Source: a virus
IMG/VR virus record: IMGVR_UViG_3300024236_000331
Span: 1 to 31,305 of that record
Strand: one strand, 5' to 3'
DNA length: 31,305 nucleotides
Shown: positions 23,287 through 30,310 of the stretch, piece by piece
Numbering within the stretch: position 1 is the first letter of the stretch
How the letters are laid out: every line of letters starts with the position of its first letter
Program-made: the position numbers and the translations under genes
The notes under the pieces: generated by a model
The model's database searches: none
What the model saw: only the letters and a program-made list of their open reading frames with translations
Told to the model about the DNA's origin: nothing

Positions 23287-24149
23287 AATAAACTTTCTAC
23301 TGTTTTTCTTAATCCAACTTCTAGCGGTGTATAATCTACAAACCCAGTAAGTGATTGTACTAGTGTTGTATCTGGGCAACGGCGTTTAGCACTACCGACT
23401 GGTCCAGGACGTACTTCTAGCTTGTCTGGATTAATGCCTAATATGTCCATGATTATTTTTGCAACTGTTGCAATAGGAGTTTCTTCATTCCTGCCAACAT
23501 GCACAGTTTTGTTGTTAATATTCTCAACAAGACTGTGTGTCATTTTTACAGCGTCATCGACATAACAAAAACTTCTCGTGTCGTTGCCTTTGATATAGTA
23601 TTCGCCTGCTTTGCAACGTTCAACAAACTCATTGATAAAATGATCTATTTGTCCAGGGCCGTATACATTGAAGTAACGTATAATAAGATAATCTAGGCCG
23701 CTGTTGGCAACTAAGTTTTCGCCGAGAGCTTTTGGAACGCTATAACTCCATCTTGGATTCGTAATGTCGTTAAACATAACTGGTACTTGCTCATCAGTTG
23801 GAATAGGGTAGTAACCTTCATCTATTGCTCCATTAAATATTTCACATGTGCTTGCAAATACAAACTTAGTATTTGTATTTCTATAACGTTCAATTAAGTT
23901 TACAGTAGGAAGTGTATTGTTTATACAAACATCTGTTGGGTTTTCGTAAAACAATCGTGTGCCATTTGTTGCAGCTAAATGTACAACAACATCGCATTCT
24001 GGTGCGTTTCTAGCTACTGTGATATTACTTAGGTCATCTGCAATGCCGTTTTTCCTATCATAAGGATAAACTGCATCGTAACTATTTTTAATGTAGTTGT
24101 AATAGTGATTACCAATAAATCCTTTATGTCCTGTTACTGTTATTTTCAT
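23283..24149 (-). CDS. NAD-dependent sugar epimerase/dehydratase
   Basis: A 288-residue short-chain dehydrogenase of the extended type. Gly-rich loop GHKGFIG (7-13), HLAATNG (57-63), ASTCEIFNG (99-107), catalytic Tyr136 and Lys140 in YSVPK, and RYFNVYGPGQ (about 158-167) typical of UDP-sugar epimerases and UDP-glucuronate decarboxylases. RSFCYVDDA further on binds the nucleotide sugar. Product sugar cannot be told. ATGA overlap on both sides ties it to the dehydrogenase and the glycosyltransferase. Confidence 0.9.
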   Translation of the reverse strand: MKITVTGHKGFIGNHYYNYIKNSYDAVYPYDRKNGIADDLSNITVARNAPECDVVVHLAATNGTRLFYENPTDVCINNTLPTVNLIERYRNTNTKFVFASTCEIFNGAIDEGYYPIPTDEQVPVMFNDITNPRWSYSVPKALGENLVANSGLDYLIIRYFNVYGPGQIDHFINEFVERCKAGEYYIKGNDTRSFCYVDDAVKMTHSLVENINNKTVHVGRNEETPIATVAKIIMDILGINPDKLEVRPGPVGSAKRRCPDTTLVQSLTGFVDYTPLEVGLRKTVESLL

Positions 24150-24895
24150 TTCTTTTTCTTTGTTGCTTTTGCAAAATAAACATCTCGATTTTCTTTTCGA
24201 GTACCTTTATAATGACACATGTGTTTCTTAAATCTTAAATCAAAATGGGCTTTGCCTGTGTTTGGCGGACTAATATTTTGACCTACAATCTTATTTTCAC
24301 TTTCGAGTTTTTCTAAACATGCATCAAATACATGACAGTCGAGCTGTGCTGGTAAGTTGTATATTTCGTCTGTGTTATAATACCATTCCCATAAGTCAAA
24401 AAACTCAGCACTGTTAGGGCTGTCTAAGTTAAAACTTAACCACCCGGTTTCTGTATATTTGTCAATACGTCCGAGATAACTTACAAACTTGTCGTCATCT
24501 AGATGACTACGTAAATAGTCTTCGCTAATGGGTGCAAGTATTTCTGTATCCGCATCAAGCCAAATCATTCTATCAGTCTTAACTTTACGACTAGCGTCAA
24601 TTATACAATAGCTCTTGTAGCTAAACCTTACAGCGTCATAGTAAAATCCTTTAGTACCTTGAGGTACTATTCGACTGCTATTACGCTTTTTAAACTTTTT
24701 AAGTCCTTTAGATTCTTGTGGAAGAATATAGTTTTTCCAGTTTTCACTATCGTCAAATAAAGGCGTGTCAGTATATACTAATACATTGACATTTTTATCT
24801 AAATATTTTTCCAAACTAGTCATAAAGTATTTGGCATACACATCGTAATGTTGGTCTCCAAATGTTGTAACTATTGTTGTGGTATTACCAGCCAA
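24146..24895 (-). CDS. DxD glycosyltransferase-like protein, minus strand
   Basis: A 249-residue GT-A type protein. I start at TTG 24895 (AGGA 8 bases before), which aligns the N-terminus (TTTIVTTF) with the plus-strand paralogue at 17065-17883; an ATG at 24916 would add seven residues. YYDAVRFSYKSYCIIDA (about 85-101) and MIWLDADTEIL (110-120) form the donor site, with SYLGR and TGWLSFNLD after it. The C-terminus is very Lys-rich. It transfers a sugar to an unknown acceptor. Overlaps FkbM copy 3 upstream and the epimerase downstream. Confidence 0.72.
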   Translation of the reverse strand: MAGNTTTIVTTFGDQHYDVYAKYFMTSLEKYLDKNVNVLVYTDTPLFDDSENWKNYILPQESKGLKKFKKRNSSRIVPQGTKGFYYDAVRFSYKSYCIIDASRKVKTDRMIWLDADTEILAPISEDYLRSHLDDDKFVSYLGRIDKYTETGWLSFNLDSPNSAEFFDLWEWYYNTDEIYNLPAQLDCHVFDACLEKLESENKIVGQNISPPNTGKAHFDLRFKKHMCHYKGTRKENRDVYFAKATKKKK

Positions 24896-25505
24896 AAATA
24901 TAATCCTTTCGTACATTTGTTATTTCGCGAGCGCCAAATGATTTTAAATACATGCCAGCACATTCATTTGTATCAGCTTGTTGTTCGCATACAATAATAG
25001 GTTTATATTTTAATATTGTATCTATTGCACCTTGAAGAATTTCGAGTTCGTGTCTTTCACAATCAATTTTTAATAAACCAAACTTAGGTAAATCTAAATC
25101 ATCCATACGCTTAATAGTAATGTTTCCAACACCAACTTTGCTAACAAAACTACCTCCAGTATTTTCACTATCGTAAATCATTTCTATTTTGTCATTTACA
25201 TTACCTAAAGCATGTTTATATATTTCTACATTTAAGTTTTGTACATTACTTTCTAAACACATGTATACTTGTTCAAGAGGCTCAAATGCTATTACACGTT
25301 TAAACTTTTCTGTTAAAGGCTTTGCCCATAATCCAACATTGGCACCAACATCTACAGCAATATCAAAATCTGTGACATACTTATATGCTTCTTCTCTTAC
25401 ATCATCTTGATACTGCGGCGGCCCGCCGTTGTTAACACGTTTGGTTATTAGCCTTTCAAAATGCTCATCAGTACTAGGCATCCAATATTCATAAACTTGT
25501 TTCAT
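24885..25505 (-). CDS. FkbM family methyltransferase, copy 3
   Basis: A 206-residue SAM-dependent methyltransferase. SAM site IAVDVGANVGLWAKPL (about 49-64), VIAFEPLEQVYMCLESN (about 71-87) and the FkbM signature FGLLKIDCERHELEILQGA (about 142-160). It ends the string that begins with UvsX and starts the sugar module: its ATG overlaps the TGA of uvsY (ATGA). Target is likely a sugar or glycan. Confidence 0.87.
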   Translation of the reverse strand: MKQVYEYWMPSTDEHFERLITKRVNNGGPPQYQDDVREEAYKYVTDFDIAVDVGANVGLWAKPLTEKFKRVIAFEPLEQVYMCLESNVQNLNVEIYKHALGNVNDKIEMIYDSENTGGSFVSKVGVGNITIKRMDDLDLPKFGLLKIDCERHELEILQGAIDTILKYKPIIVCEQQADTNECAGMYLKSFGAREITNVRKDYIFGW

Positions 25506-25957
25506 AAAGATGCGTCTTCCATTCCTACTACTCTTAGCTTTACAATATTAGTTATCTGCCATTGTTTTTGGTCTAGAGCTTTTAAAACACCTAACCATTT
25601 GTTGCGTATTAATGCAAACTCGTTGATAATCTTTTCATAATCACATACGTCAACTTCACCGTCAACATACTTTTCAACGTCGCGACTTGACAATGCTCGC
25701 TGATAGTTTTCTAGATATTTTTTAAAAAAAGAACTACGCAACTTGCGTAGTTCAATGTTAAGGAATTCAAGTATGGCTTCAACTTCTTGTAGTTGATTAA
25801 AACGGTATTCAACAATACCTGGCATTTCAGCAGCAGCTTTTTCAATACTACCTTTTAACTTGACTTCAGAACGAGCTGTAATAAGCTCGTTCTCAAAGTG
25901 TTGTATTGCGTTGGGTATTTCCGATATGTCTCGACTAACTCGACTGTACCATCCCAT
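25502..25957 (-). CDS. uvsY: UvsY-like recombination mediator
   Basis: A 151-residue, strongly helical protein. Start ATG 25957 overlaps the TAA of the gene before it (TAATG); an in-frame GTG four codons earlier is less likely. IQHFENELITARSEVKLKG (about 18-36), MPGIVEYRFNQLQEVEAILE (about 45-64) and LRKLRSSFFKKYLENYQRALSSRDVEKYVDGE (basic then acidic) match my memory of marine T4-like UvsY. UvsY loads UvsX onto gp32-covered single strands. Its place two genes after uvsX and downstream of gp32 supports this. Confidence 0.82.
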   Translation of the reverse strand: MGWYSRVSRDISEIPNAIQHFENELITARSEVKLKGSIEKAAAEMPGIVEYRFNQLQEVEAILEFLNIELRKLRSSFFKKYLENYQRALSSRDVEKYVDGEVDVCDYEKIINEFALIRNKWLGVLKALDQKQWQITNIVKLRVVGMEDASL

Positions 25958-26187
25958 TAGTCGTCCCACTCGTCTTCATCAGAATCTTCATCCTGATCTA
26001 GTTCTAGATAATACTGGATAGCAGTGTCAAGTCGTTTACTATTACCCATCATGCTCTGTAACTGAACTTCAGCCATTCCATAGTCAGCCAGCATATCAAC
26101 ATACCGCTCGGCTGCCATTTCGACATGTTTTTTATCTAAATATTCTTTAAACAAGTTCCATAAATCAGCTGCTATTTCTTCGTTCAT
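25957..26187 (-). CDS. 76-residue acidic protein between UvsX and UvsY
   Basis: A small helical protein with a strongly acidic C-terminal tail (DQDEDSDEDEWDD). The body has LWNLFKEYLDKKH and AVEMAAERYVDMLADYG-type helices. Acidic tails like this can mimic DNA or bind gp32/UvsX basic faces; that is inference. It starts three bases after the uvsX stop, with GAGGA 8 bases before the ATG, and its stop overlaps the uvsY ATG. Similar acidic proteins sit beside uvsX in marine T4-like phages. Confidence 0.72.
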   Translation of the reverse strand: MNEEIAADLWNLFKEYLDKKHVEMAAERYVDMLADYGMAEVQLQSMMGNSKRLDTAIQYYLELDQDEDSDEDEWDD

Positions 26188-26189
26188 TA

Positions 26190-27296
26190 CTATTCCTCGA
26201 TTACTTCCTGTGCATCTAACTCAGCTTCTTCTGCTGCTCTAACTGCTTCTTCTTCTGCTTTCGCGATATTTAGCAATTGTTCTTCTTTTGCAGGAAGATC
26301 TTCTATTACACGTTCTAGTAGTTCGCCTGTCCAACGCTTGCGAAACTCAAGGATCTCGTCGCCGTCACTAGTGATGTATTTGTAACGATTGCCTTGTTTC
26401 TCTAATAAGCCACGTGATTCAAACATATCAAATAATCCACTGTAAGGATCCATGCCTGTTTCATATGGAATCTCAACTTGTACACCTTCAAAGGGTTTAT
26501 TGTAACGTGTTTTCATTACCTTACACGCTGCTCTAATACCATGTACTTGTGATGTTTTGTTGCCGTCTGCATCTACTTTAAGTTTAAGTTTCTTCATAGC
26601 AACAACCATTGAACTTGCATACACAAAGCCTGAACCACCTGAGATCTTATCATCCGGATCAAACATATCTTGCGATGCATATGTGTGGTTAGTAACGCAC
26701 ATACCTACATTGTAACTACCAAACATATTCACACAGTTAGTTACAAGTGCTTTTAGTGCTTTTGCCTTACGACCAAAGTCACCTTTCATGTCACCTGCTT
26801 CAAACTGACTAACTTCAGTTGGTGACATAAGCATACCCAACGAGTCAACTACAAACAACACCTTAGGGCGATCTTCTTCTGGCATGTCTTTGAGATCTGA
26901 CATAAACGTACTAACAGTCTTACCTACATCGTCAATCATAGCCATATTAAGTTTTAAAATCTTTTCAGGTGATGTATCAACACCCAACGCCTGTAACCAC
27001 GCTTCGTCTAGAGCGTTTTCACTGTCAATAAGAACAACAAAAATACCTTGCTCTTGTGCATACTTAACAATGTTACCTGATACAATATATGATTTGCCAG
27101 CACCACTTTCGCCTGCAAATACACTTACTTTACCTAATGGAATACCCTTGCGGAAGTCTCCACTTAGTAAATAGTTTAAAGCATAGTTGCCTGTGCTAAT
27201 CCAATCTGTAGGATCGTTAAAGCCTGCACTCATGCCTTTAATACTTTTTGTCAACGAGTTTCTAAACTTCGTTGGATCGAATGACTTATTTGCCAT
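26190..27296 (-). CDS. uvsX: UvsX-like recombinase (RecA family)
   Basis: A 368-residue RecA-fold strand-exchange protein. Walker A GESGAGKS (62-69), Walker B VLFVVDSLG (146-154), a KISGGSG segment like RecA loop L2 region (about 219-225), and an acidic C-terminal tail (EEEAVRAAEEAELDAQ). It forms filaments on single-stranded DNA and drives recombination-dependent replication. AGGAG lies 7 bases upstream of the ATG. It follows gp32 across a terminator-like hairpin, so uvsX expression would depend on read-through or a weak start in that gap. Confidence 0.95.
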   Translation of the reverse strand: MANKSFDPTKFRNSLTKSIKGMSAGFNDPTDWISTGNYALNYLLSGDFRKGIPLGKVSVFAGESGAGKSYIVSGNIVKYAQEQGIFVVLIDSENALDEAWLQALGVDTSPEKILKLNMAMIDDVGKTVSTFMSDLKDMPEEDRPKVLFVVDSLGMLMSPTEVSQFEAGDMKGDFGRKAKALKALVTNCVNMFGSYNVGMCVTNHTYASQDMFDPDDKISGGSGFVYASSMVVAMKKLKLKVDADGNKTSQVHGIRAACKVMKTRYNKPFEGVQVEIPYETGMDPYSGLFDMFESRGLLEKQGNRYKYITSDGDEILEFRKRWTGELLERVIEDLPAKEEQLLNIAKAEEEAVRAAEEAELDAQEVIEE

Positions 27297-27311
27297 GTAT
27301 TTCTCCTATTA

Positions 27312-27344
27312 TAAAAAAGTAAAGGAAAGGGCCGAAGCCCTTTC
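27312..27344 (-). terminator. C(UUCG)G hairpin terminator after gp32
   Basis: On the minus strand, six bases past the gp32 stop, an 8-bp stem GAAAGGGC/GCCCTTTC closes a TTCG tetraloop (27325-27344) and is followed by CTTTACTTTTTT. This is a Rho-independent terminator shape. UUCG hairpins with a C-G closing pair are a known T4 between-gene feature. Confidence 0.85.
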
Positions 27345-27349
27345 TATTA

Positions 27350-28354
27350 TTAACCTTGACGTGAACGAATCATTGCAAGAATATCTTGCGCTCCACCTGC
27401 TGTTTCAGTTGCTGGTTCTGCTGCTGGAGCAGGTTCTTGCCAACCAGTATCAGTTGTAGTTTCTGCTACTGGTGCAGCCGGAGCCGGAGTAGGTGTTGCT
27501 GCTGGAGCACTTTGACTTACAGCAGTTGCTTGTGGGCTCGCCGCTTTTTGCGGATCACCTGTACGTGCAGCCATGCCGCTTGGACGGAAATAGTTGCTCC
27601 AACGATCTGCATCATATGCTTCACCGTCTACTGACGCTTCAAACATTTCTGTTAAGATCTTAACACCAGCTTCGTCTGGTTTTTTAGGAAGGAAATCATT
27701 GAGATTAAACAAGCCGTGTGTGTTCACTGCTGCCATCTCTTGATCACCTAGTGGACGGTCTCTACGTGACCAGTTACTTGCACCATAATCAGCGTATCCA
27801 CCTTTTGATCCTTTTGACAAACGGAAGTCTACACCAGCTGTATAATCAGTTGGTAGTTCTTCCATATCTGGGTCCATAAGTGCTGCTTTGATTAGTTGGA
27901 AAATTTGTGGTCCAATAATAAAGCGACGGATTGGATTTTCTGGTGAATCTTCTTTGAGTGGATCTTCTGTTACAAATCCTTGGAAAATATACGAACGTTT
28001 CTTCCAATACTTACGACCCATGTCTTCAAGACTTGCATCTTTAAACCACCCACGTACTTCTTGTAGGATTGGACATGATTCGCCATACATTTCCATACAT
28101 GGAACTTGTACTTGTACTGGACGTGAATCAGTTTCACCTTTTACGCCTGCAAAAGGAAGTTTGATCATCAAACGTTCTTTCCAAAAGAAAGTGTTGTCTT
28201 GATCGCCATCAGGAAGGAAACGTAGCGTTGCTTGCTCGCCTTCTTTCATATTCCAAAATGGGTAAATTGCGTTGTCGCCACCGCCTGTGCGTTGACCGCC
28301 TGCGCCGGCTTCTTGTTCTTTGAGCTTTGCTCGAATTTCTGCTAATGATGCCAT
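27350..28354 (-). CDS. 32: Single-stranded DNA-binding protein, T4 gp32-like
   Basis: A 334-residue protein starting MASLAEIRAKLKEQE (the LAST/N-terminal B-type region that makes gp32 cooperative). The core holds YPFWNMKEGEQATLRFLPDG (31-50), VPCMEMYGESC (84-94, Cys86 and Cys94) and EDMGRKYWKKRSY, as in marine T4-like gp32. The C-terminal part is an Ala/Pro/Thr/Glu linker (about 275-318) then AQDILAMIRSRQ, the likely partner-binding tip. I choose ATG 28354 (AGGAGA 9 bases before) over the longer frame to 28429. It coats single-stranded DNA and coordinates UvsX, UvsY and gp41. Its own promoter and terminator frame it as a single-gene unit. Confidence 0.93.
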   Translation of the reverse strand: MASLAEIRAKLKEQEAGAGGQRTGGGDNAIYPFWNMKEGEQATLRFLPDGDQDNTFFWKERLMIKLPFAGVKGETDSRPVQVQVPCMEMYGESCPILQEVRGWFKDASLEDMGRKYWKKRSYIFQGFVTEDPLKEDSPENPIRRFIIGPQIFQLIKAALMDPDMEELPTDYTAGVDFRLSKGSKGGYADYGASNWSRRDRPLGDQEMAAVNTHGLFNLNDFLPKKPDEAGVKILTEMFEASVDGEAYDADRWSNYFRPSGMAARTGDPQKAASPQATAVSQSAPAATPTPAPAAPVAETTTDTGWQEPAPAAEPATETAGGAQDILAMIRSRQG

Positions 28355-28435
28355 AGTGCCTTTTCTCCTATATGTTATGCCTATGTTAGAACAACCAATG
28401 TTGCTCTTGTGCCTGTTTGTGTGTAGCACTATTAC

Positions 28436-28464
28436 ATACTACACTGTTAGTTATGACTTGTCAA
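28436..28464 (-). promoter_or_regulatory. sigma70-type promoter for gp32
   Basis: On the minus strand TTGACA (28459-28464), 17 bases, TAGTAT (28436-28441). It lies in the 145-base gap before gp32, with predicted start near 28429 and a leader of about 75 bases carrying AGGAGA. The -35 box is inside an 8-bp inverted repeat. Confidence 0.72.
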
Positions 28465-28480
28465 GTATAAAATGACAAGT
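28456..28480. repeat. Inverted repeat over the gp32 -35 box
   Basis: Arms ACTTGTCA (28456-28463) and TGACAAGT (28473-28480) with a 9-base loop, perfect over 8 bp. Read on the plus strand it is followed by TTTTATT, so it could stop antisense transcription; on the minus strand no T-run follows. Overlap with the -35 box also allows an operator. Confidence 0.6.
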
Positions 28481-28499
28481 TTTATTAGAAGTTAGCTGA

Positions 28500-30296
28500 T
28501 TATTTTAAACCAGCCAACTCCTGAATTCTTGTAAAGTCTGACATCTTACGTGCCTGGTATTTTTCAAATACTTGACCTAGACGTTCTATGAACTGACTTG
28601 CTGGTTTGATGAATTTATCACCATATGATTTTTCAACCATTGTTAACACAGCAGTTTCGCCTTTTGGAAATACACCTTGTTGCCTATCGTAGTAACTTAG
28701 TATAAACTCGCCTAATGGTGTTTTTTCTTTTTCGATTACAATATCATCTTCGTCCGAATCTGGATGATCTATTTCGTCGCCTGGTTCTGCGCCATTCATT
28801 TTGGCTTTTCTTACAGCGTGTGCATATGCGTTGCCTTCGTCAGTATCATCATCAGTTAATACTGATACCATATCGTCGCCATTGCGTAGACCGCCTTTTT
28901 TGATTTTTACATTTTCTTTACCAAACTTTGCTATTGCAAGTTCTGGATCCATTGAAGTTTGTTTCCAACGCATTTCACCTTCTACTTGCGCACTAAAGTT
29001 ATCTGAAAACTGACCTAACATTTTATCAAATGCTGCATCAATAGCTGATTCGGTATTCATACCTGTGCCTCTAGTTGCACCTGGTGTTGTTGGACTTGCG
29101 CCGATATCAACAGTTGGTGCTAACTTGTAAACAAATCCACCTTGTACTGGATGTATGGTATAATCTTCGCCTTTTTCAAATCGTGTTTTAACTTGACCCG
29201 GCTGTGCTGACATTTCTTCTTCAGCAGCTTGAACTGCTTGTGCTGGTGTATCATAAACTTGTGGTCTTGCACGTGGACGAAGCGATGTTGCAGGTGCATC
29301 AGCTTCTGCAATCAAATCATCAAAATGTAGTTCGTCTGCTTGTGTTGCTTCGCCTACTAGTTTATAGATATACGGAAATACATCTTTTAAATCTTCATTA
29401 AACTGTTTGATAGTAAGTTGATCAATCCAGTTACTAGCAACATCAGCAGGAACTTCAGATTCTTCTATAACTACAAATTCTTCAAGTGCTTCTTTGTACA
29501 TTGTAGGTTTTTGTAGTGTTTGTATTCGTTTCTTGACTGTAGTAATACGTTCATTTACTGTACCCATATGTTCTGCTAGACTTTCAGCCATTACACTACT
29601 ACGACCCATGTAAGTTTTGAACTTGCGGAGATTTGAAAGTTCTTCACTTAGGCTTGTAATATGTTTGCCAAAGTCATCGTAAGGATGACCACCTTCACTA
29701 ACATGAATAGCCATTGCTCTTGCACCACTAAGATGTTTAAACGGATATTTAAATTTTTCACCTTGTGAGTTTTCAATAAAAAGAGATCCTATCTTTTTAT
29801 TTCTACTTTCACCTTCGATAATATTACCTGTGTGTTTTATTGAAAGTTTAGCACTTCCAAACTTTTGAAAGCTAGTTTTGTGAGTGCCATACATTTTTGA
29901 CTCTGCCATTTGTGTTTCTCCGCGATTTACTGCCATGCTTGCATAATCTCTTTTTGTAAAGTTAGTTCTGTTAATATCTCTAACTTCAAAATTTAATAAA
30001 CGTTTTTTTGAAAACATTCGCATTTGTTTTAAAAAGTTAAACCAGTCTTTAGTTTCTTCATCTCCAACTTCTTCTGTAAAGTCTTTGTTGTACATTATAG
30101 TTACGCCAGATTTTTCATCTAGTGAAACGCTTACTTTACCCAAGTTAGTGTTTTGACTTTTAAAATCAAATTCGTAAAATCTTGCAAGACTAGGAGCACT
30201 TGTTAAATTTCCTTCTGCGTCACCTGTAGTAACGCTGGAATAACGGCCTCTAATCTCATTAAAAAGTTGTTCTGCTACTGTATCTAAATTTCTCAT
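28500..30296 (-). CDS. 598-residue phage protein between gp17 and gp32
   Basis: A large protein I cannot assign. Its N-terminal half is a mixed alpha/beta region; NFLKQMRMFSKKRLLNFEVRDI (about 87-108) is basic and MAESKMYGTHKTSFQKFGSAKLSI (about 130-153) looks conserved. Residues about 330-400 are a Pro/Ala/Gln-rich linker (ATSLRPRARPQVYDTPAQ). Past it lies an acidic segment (TDDDTDEGN, DHPDSDEDDIVIE, about 480-530). The C-terminus FTRIQELAGLK matches a short motif I recall at the ends of several marine T4-like phage proteins. Possible internal head or assembly protein, but unproven. Preceded by an ATAAATA late-type element and no Shine-Dalgarno site. Confidence 0.7.
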   Translation of the reverse strand: MRNLDTVAEQLFNEIRGRYSSVTTGDAEGNLTSAPSLARFYEFDFKSQNTNLGKVSVSLDEKSGVTIMYNKDFTEEVGDEETKDWFNFLKQMRMFSKKRLLNFEVRDINRTNFTKRDYASMAVNRGETQMAESKMYGTHKTSFQKFGSAKLSIKHTGNIIEGESRNKKIGSLFIENSQGEKFKYPFKHLSGARAMAIHVSEGGHPYDDFGKHITSLSEELSNLRKFKTYMGRSSVMAESLAEHMGTVNERITTVKKRIQTLQKPTMYKEALEEFVVIEESEVPADVASNWIDQLTIKQFNEDLKDVFPYIYKLVGEATQADELHFDDLIAEADAPATSLRPRARPQVYDTPAQAVQAAEEEMSAQPGQVKTRFEKGEDYTIHPVQGGFVYKLAPTVDIGASPTTPGATRGTGMNTESAIDAAFDKMLGQFSDNFSAQVEGEMRWKQTSMDPELAIAKFGKENVKIKKGGLRNGDDMVSVLTDDDTDEGNAYAHAVRKAKMNGAEPGDEIDHPDSDEDDIVIEKEKTPLGEFILSYYDRQQGVFPKGETAVLTMVEKSYGDKFIKPASQFIERLGQVFEKYQARKMSDFTRIQELAGLK

Positions 30297-30303
30297 TGTA
30301 TAC

Positions 30304-30310
30304 TATTTAT
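30304..30310 (-). promoter_or_regulatory. Late-type ATAAATA element before the 598-residue gene
   Basis: ATAAATA on the minus strand, overlapping the gp17 stop and only 7 bases ahead of the ATG at 30296. It resembles the T4 late promoter; if used, the message would have almost no leader. Weak evidence in AT-rich DNA. Confidence 0.3.

Noticed and set aside
24400-24460. TTGACA box near 24440 on the minus strand
   Set aside because: No -10-like hexamer at 15-19 bases; same holds for TTGACA boxes near 13650, 14750, 17970, 27010 and 27250.
27311-27330. TATAAT before uvsX as a promoter
   Set aside because: A TATAAT lies in the T-rich tail of the gp32 terminator, but no -35 box is found at proper spacing.
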